The position numbers and the translations under genes were made by a program. The notes beneath the pieces were generated by a model. It was not told the DNA's origin, ran no database searches, and saw only the letters and a program-made list of their open reading frames with translations. From Pyrinomonadaceae bacterium (GTDB lineage Bacteria; Acidobacteriota; Blastocatellia; Pyrinomonadales; Pyrinomonadaceae), in the NCBI GenBank assembly GCA_019694355.1, contig JAIBCB010000001.1, forward strand, positions 882,048-946,047: a stretch of 64,000 nucleotides of DNA, read 5' to 3'. Below are positions 57,779 through 64,000 of this stretch, in pieces (within the stretch, counting starts at the first letter, position 1; every line of letters begins with the position of its first letter).

Positions 57779-60636
57779 CGGATACAAAAGAGTTGCTCGT
57801 GCGTTATCTTCTGTTCAAGTCTCGCCTCTACGGTCGAGATCAAGCTATCTTTCTGTTCGTCAATGTCATCCTGAGCCTCGTAAAGCTCACGCCGTTTTCT
57901 TGATCGTTCAGACTCCGCCTCTTTCAACTGTTTATGAAGCTCAAGTTTGCTCTGTAAATCAGGTTCGACTTTTGCATCTCGTTTCAATTGTTTGATCCGG
58001 GCATCAAGATCTTTAAGCTCCATTTCAAGTGCGTATTTCCTGTCATCGGCCCAACGGTCGATCTTCTCCATCTCGTCGTCAAAGTATTTTGCGTTTCTCT
58101 GCGCAATTTCTTGTGCGGAAAGATTCTTAGCCCGTTCCATTACATTCGACAATATTTGTGAAGTTTTTTCGTCGACTCCCCTCTCAGATTTAATTTCACC
58201 TCCGACAAGAAACAACTTCGCGGCAAAATCTGGAAGGAGTTCATTCCCCGAGTCATCAAGGATTGCAAATAGAATATGGTCTTCTTCTTCGAGAGCTTCT
58301 ACCTTAAGACGTTCGGCGCAAAGCCACCCTGAATTTCCAACCTGTTCATCCACGAGGCCAAGTTTTTCACCTAACCCGGAATAATCAAAAACGATCTCGG
58401 CAGGTTTCAATTCACGCTCCTTAGCATGCTGAATTAACTTTTCGGCCAGTTTATTGTTGAGACTATATCCATGAACATGCTCGGCACCTTCTAGATATTT
58501 CAGAAACCGATATTTGCCGCCGGGAATATACTCATCATCGATTTGACAGTCAGGGATAGTGAATTCATAGTTGTGGTCATCAAAATGGGTTCCATTATTG
58601 AGCAAATTGTTTAGCTCAATACGCGTCAGGTTCCAGAACATTTTCTCAAGCCGGTTTAGAACTTTCTCTCCCTCTTCGCGGCTCATCCGCAACCTTTCGT
58701 GCACCTCCGGATCAAAATTCTCCAGAAGGTCCCGCCTGGTGTCAGACATTCTTGAAACGATCTGCTCTTCCAGCTCGGTCTGAAGACGATTAAATCCTTC
58801 CTCGATCTCTTCAGTCGTTCGACAGTTCTGATATATCTCGGCTATGCGTTTTTCAAAATCAACTCCGGATTCCAATGCCCCAAGAATCTCGTCTGACGAT
58901 CCAAAAACGCCGTCGAACAACTGGAACTTCACAGACAACAAATCGAATACTCGCTCATCCGCCGCATTGCCGCGATTGAGGAAGTTGATAACAACGACAT
59001 CGTGTTTTTGTCCGTATCGATGACAACGGCCTATGCGTTGTTCAATCCGCTGTGGGTTCCACGGTAGATCGTAATTCACGACTAGCGAGCAAAACTGAAG
59101 ATTTACGCCTTCGGCCGCCGCCTCAGTAGCGACAAGTATTTCCGATTCTTCCCGAAAGTTTTCGACAATGGCCGCTCGGATGTCGATTGGTTTGCTCCCT
59201 GATACGATAGGCTCGCCTTTATGGCGTTCAACCCATGTCTTGTAAATTTCAGCTGATCCTTTATCAGCGTTGCTTCCGTTCATCAAAGCGACTTTGCCGT
59301 CATAACCGCTTTCATTAAGTAACCGGACGAGGTACTCCTGAGTACGTCGAGATTCGGTGAAAATCACTGCTTTTCGGTTTGCACCGAGCTCATCAAGCTT
59401 TTCAAACCCCTTATTAAGCGCCATCAAAAGCGCGGCCCCTTTGGCATTTTGCTGGATCGATGAGGCAAGTTTTCCGTACTCTGAAATTTCGGAAAGTTCA
59501 TCCAGAATATCTTGCCGCTCGGCCGCTTCCTCTTCTGTGATCGCCTCTTCCTCAGATTCTTTCCATTCGTCGGCAATCTCGTCGTAGTATTCGAAATCGT
59601 CCTCAATTGCTTGTTCTACGTGTTCTTGTTTACTACCGGCTTGTCGCAGTCGTTGGGCTAAAGCATCAAGAGTTCCCGCAATGGCGAAGGTTGAAGAAGC
59701 AAGCAATTTTCTGAGGATTAGCGTCATTAGTTGTCGCTGGCTTGCCGGCAAGGCGTGTAGTTTTTCCCTTTGTAAATAGGCAGAAACCTGATCGTACAAT
59801 TTTTGTTCTTCAACAGAAGGCGTGAAATCTTGAGTGATCGGAATGCGATTTGTGAACCTTACATACTCAACTACTTGACGCCTCAATGTCCGCTGACAAA
59901 TGGGTCTTAATCGTTGTCGAAGCTCGCCCAACTCGCGCTGCTGAAGCGTCCCGCGCATATATCGTTCGCGAAACACCTGAACATCACCGAACATGTGTTC
60001 ATCAAGGAAGCTGACTAAACCATAGAGTTCAAGAAGACTGTTCTGAAGCGGAGTAGCTGTTAGTAGCACCTTCGGTCGGTCGTCAAAAGCGCGTTTGATT
60101 GCCGATGCAATTTTGTTTCCTTTCTTGTAAACATTACGAAGTCGATGGGCCTCATCGATTACAACAAGATCCCACCGAGTTCTTAAGAACTCTTGTTCTT
60201 TGCCTTGAACAAAATTGTACGAACAAATTACTATCTCGTTGTGTGGCTCCAATGGGTTAGCGACTCCCATCTTAATCCGGGCGTTAAACTCCCGAGTATC
60301 AAAAACGACAGACGAGATATAGAATTTCTCTGATAGTTCTTGGGCCCATTGTTTGCGCAAGGTTGATGGACAAATAACCAGGATTCGCCGCTTACGCTCA
60401 GCCCAAAGCTGGCTGATAATAATACCGGCCTCGATCGTTTTTCCAAGTCCTACTTCGTCCGCTAGTATTGCACCTCTTGACAAAGGGGAACGGAACGCAA
60501 AAAGTGCGGCATCCAACTGATGGGGATTCAGGTCCACCGAGGCATTGAAAAGCGAATTGCCGAGTTTTTCAATGCTATCCGACGACACGTGTTTCGTAAT
60601 GTCGTAGGCATAATATTTCGAGTGGAAGGAAGTCAT
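57763..60636 (-). CDS. SNF2-family helicase/ATPase with C-terminal coiled coil
   Basis: A 957-residue dsDNA translocase. ADEVGLGKT (59-67) is Walker A, VVIDEAHRLRN carries DEAH (about 155-165), LLTATPLQNSLLELYGLV is motif III, and NYDLPWNPQRIEQRIGRCHRYGQ (about 535-557) is motif VI. The C-terminal coiled coil spans about 870-945. Similar SNF2/HepA-like helicases occur in DISARM and related defence loci, but the DUF1998 protein of DISARM is absent here. It heads the long minus-strand operon. Confidence 0.92.
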   Translation of the reverse strand: MTSFHSKYYAYDITKHVSSDSIEKLGNSLFNASVDLNPHQLDAALFAFRSPLSRGAILADEVGLGKTIEAGIIISQLWAERKRRILVICPSTLRKQWAQELSEKFYISSVVFDTREFNARIKMGVANPLEPHNEIVICSYNFVQGKEQEFLRTRWDLVVIDEAHRLRNVYKKGNKIASAIKRAFDDRPKVLLTATPLQNSLLELYGLVSFLDEHMFGDVQVFRERYMRGTLQQRELGELRQRLRPICQRTLRRQVVEYVRFTNRIPITQDFTPSVEEQKLYDQVSAYLQREKLHALPASQRQLMTLILRKLLASSTFAIAGTLDALAQRLRQAGSKQEHVEQAIEDDFEYYDEIADEWKESEEEAITEEEAAERQDILDELSEISEYGKLASSIQQNAKGAALLMALNKGFEKLDELGANRKAVIFTESRRTQEYLVRLLNESGYDGKVALMNGSNADKGSAEIYKTWVERHKGEPIVSGSKPIDIRAAIVENFREESEILVATEAAAEGVNLQFCSLVVNYDLPWNPQRIEQRIGRCHRYGQKHDVVVINFLNRGNAADERVFDLLSVKFQLFDGVFGSSDEILGALESGVDFEKRIAEIYQNCRTTEEIEEGFNRLQTELEEQIVSRMSDTRRDLLENFDPEVHERLRMSREEGEKVLNRLEKMFWNLTRIELNNLLNNGTHFDDHNYEFTIPDCQIDDEYIPGGKYRFLKYLEGAEHVHGYSLNNKLAEKLIQHAKERELKPAEIVFDYSGLGEKLGLVDEQVGNSGWLCAERLKVEALEEEDHILFAILDDSGNELLPDFAAKLFLVGGEIKSERGVDEKTSQILSNVMERAKNLSAQEIAQRNAKYFDDEMEKIDRWADDRKYALEMELKDLDARIKQLKRDAKVEPDLQSKLELHKQLKEAESERSRKRRELYEAQDDIDEQKDSLISTVEARLEQKITHEQLFCIRWSVV

Positions 60637-60678
60637 AAATGCTTTTTAATCGGGTGACTTAGGTCTTGCTCATGCTCT

Positions 60679-60706
60679 ATTTTAGTCAGTTTTGTTGAAC
60701 TTGCAA
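60679..60706 (-). promoter_or_regulatory. Predicted promoter of the defence operon
   Basis: On the minus strand TTGCAA (60701-60706) and TAAAAT (60679-60684) are separated by 16 bases. The ATG of the helicase gene is about 43 bases downstream of the -10 box. This fits a sigma-70 promoter driving the eight-gene operon. Confidence 0.55.
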
Positions 60707-60750
60707 TTTTCAAGTAGTGCTTCTCGATTAAAATGGTTTAGTGTCATCCG

Positions 60751-60834
60751 CAAAATGGTACTTATAGTGCCATTATTTTGATAAATCTACACTGTTCGTT
60801 GCAGTGGGTTTAGATTATTTGTCATAATGGCACT
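60751..60834 (+). promoter_or_regulatory. AbiE operator with three half-sites and promoter
   Basis: Half-sites of the form AATGGYACT occur at 60751-60762 (forward), 60766-60780 (inverted) and 60824-60834 (forward). AGTGCCATTAT at 60766-60776 is the exact inverse of ATAATGGCACT at 60824-60834; inside lies a second dyad (AATCTA-CACTG, then CAGTG and TAGATT). TTGCAG (60799-60804), 18 bases and CATAAT (60823-60828) form a likely promoter whose -10 lies in the last half-site, with the start codon seven bases later. AbiEi-type antitoxins bind inverted repeats near their promoter. Confidence 0.7.
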
Positions 60835-61617
60835 GTGAGTACCAGACGCGCGTCAAAACTAAACCGACTATTGACCTCACAGCCCAGTGGAGTTGTGTTC
60901 CAGTCAAAGTGGCTTTCGGACCAAGGCTACAGTGGTCATCTTCAAAAAAAATACCGACAAAGCAATTGGCTCGTTTCAATAGGCAGCGGGGCAATGATAC
61001 GCGCCGGTGATCAGGTCGGTTATGAAGGGGCAATCTATTCCCTGCAGGAACAGACCGGCTCAACTGTTCACCCAGGAGGCCGCACAGCGTTAGCACTAAT
61101 GGGAAAAGCCCATTACCTGGAAATGGCCTCCCAAAGGGTAACCTTGTTCGCGGACAAAACAGAGAAGCTGCCTGCTTGGTTCAGAGAGCATGAATGGGGT
61201 GTTTCGGTTGAGTTTTATCCGACCTCATTCCTTCCTCCGGATCTCGGACTAACGGAACTCGAACGAAGAACATTTTCGATAAAGGTCTCGGGAGCAGCTC
61301 GGGCTCTTTTGGAATGTTTGTATCTTGCGCCTGAAAAGCAGGATCTAATGGAATGCTACGAACTGATCGAAGGAATGAACAATCTACGCCCTGATCAGGT
61401 ACAGCGGTTGTTGGAAGAATGTCGATCGATAAAGGTCAAACGTCTTTTCCTGTATTTGGCGGAGAAAGCGGGGCACGACTGGTTTCAGTACGTTGATCTG
61501 GAGAAGGTCGATTTAGGAAAGGGCAAGCGGAGTGTAATCAAAGGCGGCGTTTTTGTTAAGAAGTACCAAATAACGGTTCCGAAAGAATTGGAAACAAGTG
61601 GAAAAAGTGAATTATAG
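60835..61617 (+). CDS. AbiEi-like type IV antitoxin
   Basis: A 260-residue antitoxin and autorepressor. The N-terminal winged helix (RASKLNRLLTSQPSGVVFQSKWLSDQGYSGHLQKKYRQSNWLVSIGSGAMIRAGD, residues about 5-59) binds DNA, and a C-terminal domain (IKVSGAARALLECLYLA..., VKRLFLYLAEKAGHDWFQYVDLEKVDLGKGKRSVIKGG) is the antitoxin module. Starts at GTG 60835, directly after the last operator half-site, so the transcript may be leaderless. The toxin gene overlaps by 20 nt. Confidence 0.9.
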   Translation: MSTRRASKLNRLLTSQPSGVVFQSKWLSDQGYSGHLQKKYRQSNWLVSIGSGAMIRAGDQVGYEGAIYSLQEQTGSTVHPGGRTALALMGKAHYLEMASQRVTLFADKTEKLPAWFREHEWGVSVEFYPTSFLPPDLGLTELERRTFSIKVSGAARALLECLYLAPEKQDLMECYELIEGMNNLRPDQVQRLLEECRSIKVKRLFLYLAEKAGHDWFQYVDLEKVDLGKGKRSVIKGGVFVKKYQITVPKELETSGKSEL

Positions 61618-62500
61618 AAAACAGGTTTCCCTTTTGCTGAGCGTCCTGCCTGAAGTAGCAAAAGAAAAATCCTTTGCCCTTCACGGTGGAACCGCGATCA
61701 ACTTGTTCGTCAGAAACATGCCAAGACTTTCGGTTGATATTGATCTGACCTATATCCCGGTCGAAGATCGAGCAACTTCCCTTGAAAATATTCAAGCGGC
61801 TTTGCGTCGAATAAAGGAAAGAATCGAACTTGCAATCAAGGATGTGCGGATAACCGACCGCAGCCGCGACGGAAAGTTACTGATCTCCTTTCACGAAATT
61901 GTCGTGAAGATCGAAGTGAATTTGGTCGCTAGGGGAACTGTAGACGAACCGAAAGGGATAGCTCTCTGTTCATTAGCACAAGGCGAATTTGACGCATTTT
62001 GTGTAATGCCCGTCGTGCCTATTGGTCAGTTGTTTGGAGGCAAGATTTGTGCGGCCCTTGACAGGCAACATCCACGAGATCTATTTGACGTAAAGCATCT
62101 CCTGGAAAATGAGGGCTTCTCAGACGAAATCAAATCCGGTTTTCTTCTCGCCTTGATATCGAGCGAACGCCCGATTCATGAAGTAATAGATCCGCATCTG
62201 TTAGATCAGCAATCGGTGCTTGAAAACCATTTTAGCGGAATGAGCAGTGAGGCCTTTACGTATCAGGATTTTGAGGAAACAAGAACGAAATTATTATCAA
62301 CAATCGATGAACGCCTCACGGATGAAGATCGGACTTTTATTCTAAGTATCAAGGGGCTGGAGCCAGACTGGAGTCGCTACGATTTTGAGAAATTTCCAGC
62401 GGTGCAGTGGAAACTTCTCAATTTGCGACGCCTGAAAGATAGCAATCCAAACAAATACTTGGAACAGTACGAGGCACTCAAGAGTAAATTGGAAAAATAA
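61598..62500 (+). CDS. AbiEii-like nucleotidyltransferase toxin
   Basis: A 300-residue toxin of the DUF1814/nucleotidyltransferase fold. Motif I is LHGGTAINLF (28-37) with catalytic Asp47 and Asp49 in LSVDIDLTY; the RDLFDVKHLLE motif (near 168) and HEIVVKIEVN strand complete the fold. AbiEii enzymes transfer nucleotides to cellular targets such as tRNA when the phage is present. It is encoded by a GTG start inside the antitoxin gene, an arrangement common to AbiE. Confidence 0.9.
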   Translation: MEKVNYRKQVSLLLSVLPEVAKEKSFALHGGTAINLFVRNMPRLSVDIDLTYIPVEDRATSLENIQAALRRIKERIELAIKDVRITDRSRDGKLLISFHEIVVKIEVNLVARGTVDEPKGIALCSLAQGEFDAFCVMPVVPIGQLFGGKICAALDRQHPRDLFDVKHLLENEGFSDEIKSGFLLALISSERPIHEVIDPHLLDQQSVLENHFSGMSSEAFTYQDFEETRTKLLSTIDERLTDEDRTFILSIKGLEPDWSRYDFEKFPAVQWKLLNLRRLKDSNPNKYLEQYEALKSKLEK

Positions 62501-62586
62501 AGACCGTCCAAATCGTATCTTCTCTAATCTGTGCGGTGAGCGTTGGCTAGGATCGTTTCAGCATTCAAATTGTGATCTAAGATCAG

Positions 62587-63708
62587 TCAGCTTTCCGAGT
62601 CGCCGAACGACCGTCCCCGGACTCGGACATTCCCCCGGATGCTGGCGCGTCGAATCTCATGAAACGTGGGCATTCGGCCGAGCTTTTTCGACAATCTTGT
62701 GAGGGCCAATTTGATCTCTTCGTCTGGGTACGAAAGGGGCTTCACCTCACCAAAGCCGGCCGCCCGATATGCGTCCGGTAAACTTCCGAACATGCTCGCG
62801 AATGTAGTAGCCGAGGCGCACTTGCCGAGTCTGCTTGCCGCATTAATATCACGGTCGGTCGGCTTCCTACCAAGCTTCTTCCCCAACGCCTTAAGCTGTC
62901 CGATCAATTCTTCTTTGGTATATTTTTGCCAATATGTCGTCTGCTCTTTCGCTTTACGGTAAACCGTCTGCGTTCCGGCGGCTCGACGGGCTTTCGAAAG
63001 TGTCCCAAACTCCTTTAAGAACATCTTCACCGATGGCCCTTCACCGGCGTCATACAACACCTGAATATCCATTTTCTGTATTGGGCGGTTCAGTGTCGTG
63101 TCCAACTTACGAAGGATCGCAATCAATTCCTCGCGGCTGTAAATCTTTTTGGAGGCACCGGCCGCTTCGATCGCGGCAGGAACCGATCCGAATGCGCGCA
63201 CAAAATGATAGGGAGGTGACACCTCTCCCCTCCGTCGGGCAGCATCAACATCTTCATCAAAGAGCGGCCGACCCAACTTCCGGCGAAGTTCGCGAAGTTC
63301 TCGGAGAAGTCTTTCGCGATCGGACGAGTCGAATTCCTGTTTATACTTCGGCTTCAGCTTTGCCCGCTTCACGGCTGTAAGGAAACTACCGAACACCGCG
63401 TAGTACACATACAAGGGATAAACCCGTTCCTTCTCCCTTAGGACGGGCCAGTCGTAAGTTGTGGGTGCCCTGCCTAACTCTTCAGCAACTTCCTTCACTT
63501 CGGCGATCAGATACTGCTTTGAAGGGAGGTCCCCCGTCTTGCGGCTCTTCTTTTTACCGGTTTTAATCTCGGGATTCTCAAGAAACCAACGCCGGCAGGC
63601 TCGGCAATAGAATCGTCGCTTACGGTGTTTGCCAAAGCCGGCTTTGCTGGTTTCACCGCTGCCGCAGTGGTAGCAATCGAATCCTGATCGTGTCGCGGGT
63701 CGTCCCAT
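62587..63708 (-). CDS. Zinc-ribbon protein with five homing-endonuclease-associated repeats
   Basis: A 373-residue basic protein. An N-terminal zinc ribbon (CYHCGSG...FYCRACRRWF, about residues 12-42) is followed by five repeats of about 55-60 residues, near 67, 131, 190, 263 and 324, each with the plan [helix]-LGRxPT-[helix]-FGS-[helix]-AAG. The fifth is incomplete. They match the HNH-associated repeat, but no HNH nuclease domain lies in this gene, so it may have lost it, or act as a DNA-binding factor. Its ATG abuts the stop of the upstream radical SAM gene. Confidence 0.75.
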   Translation of the reverse strand: MGRPATRSGFDCYHCGSGETSKAGFGKHRKRRFYCRACRRWFLENPEIKTGKKKSRKTGDLPSKQYLIAEVKEVAEELGRAPTTYDWPVLREKERVYPLYVYYAVFGSFLTAVKRAKLKPKYKQEFDSSDRERLLRELRELRRKLGRPLFDEDVDAARRRGEVSPPYHFVRAFGSVPAAIEAAGASKKIYSREELIAILRKLDTTLNRPIQKMDIQVLYDAGEGPSVKMFLKEFGTLSKARRAAGTQTVYRKAKEQTTYWQKYTKEELIGQLKALGKKLGRKPTDRDINAASRLGKCASATTFASMFGSLPDAYRAAGFGEVKPLSYPDEEIKLALTRLSKKLGRMPTFHEIRRASIRGNVRVRGRSFGDSES

Positions 63709-64000
63709 CTACCTTATCGTAGCATTACCGATAATTCTCTGATTTCGCGATCCGCGATACTCACCGGCTCCCTCACGGAGTTCGCGGACAAACGGGCCGT
63801 CGATCAGCAGATCCGTGTGGGTGAGAATGTAATCGATGTTCGGATCTTTTCGTTGGATCAATGCTTCGATGGTATAACCCGAATAGATCATGACATGCAG
63901 ACCGTGACTCCTCAGCCTGAAAACGAGTTCTGCGACTGGACCAGGTTGATCAAACGGTTCTCCGCCGAGAATTGTTACGCCGTCATTGTTGACCTGATTT
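63709..64000 (-). CDS. NrdG-like radical SAM protein, N-terminus cut by window
   Basis: The frame is open to the window edge. It reads DGVTILGGEPFDQPGPVAELVFRL, then GLHVMIYSGYTIEAL, DYILTHTDLLIDGPFV and YRGSRNQRII, which is the C-terminal half of ribonucleotide-reductase-activating (4Fe-4S single-cluster) proteins. The CxxxCxxC cluster motif lies outside the window. The companion reductase gene is not visible, and the stop TAG directly precedes the ATG of the repeat protein gene, so the two may be co-translated. Confidence 0.85.
   Translation of the reverse strand, partial: NQVNNDGVTILGGEPFDQPGPVAELVFRLRSHGLHVMIYSGYTIEALIQRKDPNIDYILTHTDLLIDGPFVRELREGAGEYRGSRNQRIIGNATIR

Noticed and set aside
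52336..60636. DISARM or BREX system
   Set aside because: A SNF2 helicase, methylase and PLD are suggestive of DISARM, but no DUF1998 protein is present, and no PglZ, BrxC or PglX-sized genes support BREX.

Overview
The window looks like a chromosomal segment of an Acidobacteriota bacterium, probably of the Blastocatellia/Pyrinomonadales type. The grounds are the PT-repeat secreted VWA protein, the TonB-domain protein with a zinc ribbon, the menaquinone methylase, the wealth of RND/TolC efflux and M16-like genes, and a moderate, uneven GC content. That assignment is inference; there is no rRNA gene here.

Positions 1-16.4 kb hold ordinary housekeeping genes: a truncated ETF-ubiquinone oxidoreductase, methionine salvage mtnA, a DoxX-like membrane protein, a macrodomain deacetylase, a glycogen-type phosphorylase, small DUF proteins, a TonB protein, a degenerate M16 peptidase overlapping ubiE, a peptide ABC permease pair, a VWA protein, a K+ channel and a Na+/H+ antiporter.

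Positions 16.5-35.5 kb form an accessory redox and xenobiotic cluster, almost all on the minus strand: carboxymuconolactone decarboxylase/cupin, two zinc alcohol dehydrogenases, an MFS carrier, an SDR, an NmrA-like reductase, four aldo/keto reductases, a lipoprotein flavodoxin and a CocE-type hydrolase fused to an NTF2-like domain. Two tandem AraC regulators share a 20-bp promoter motif. Many of these enzymes carry Tat or lipoprotein leaders, and GC content jumps from gene to gene and even inside genes, so the cluster looks assembled by repeated transfer. It ends in an AT-rich patch (acetyltransferase, gamma-glutamylcyclotransferase) and a secreted intradiol dioxygenase, with weak attC-like repeats.

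Positions 35.7-45.1 kb hold a V4R-type sigma-54 activator, a -24/-12 promoter in front of a STAS-like gene, and a TetR-adaptor-RND-TolC efflux operon with a perfect 16-bp palindrome upstream.

At 45.47 kb a 50-nt 3' fragment of tRNA-Lys(UUU), still followed by its terminator, marks the left end of an integrated island. Next comes a tyrosine integrase preceded by phased AGTTAGA repeats. The island then carries a long minus-strand defence operon (60.6 to 46.9 kb): SNF2 helicase, small ORF, zinc-hook Rad50-like ATPase, PLD nuclease, adenine methylase, type III Res-like helicase-nuclease, HNH-APAZ protein and short prokaryotic Argonaute. The last two form a short-Argonaute/HNH module and overlap or abut the restriction genes, so the guide-directed and modification-based systems appear to be expressed together. 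A divergent AbiE toxin-antitoxin pair with a nested operator follows. The right end holds a protein with homing-endonuclease-associated repeats and a truncated NrdG-like radical SAM protein. The right border of the island was not seen.
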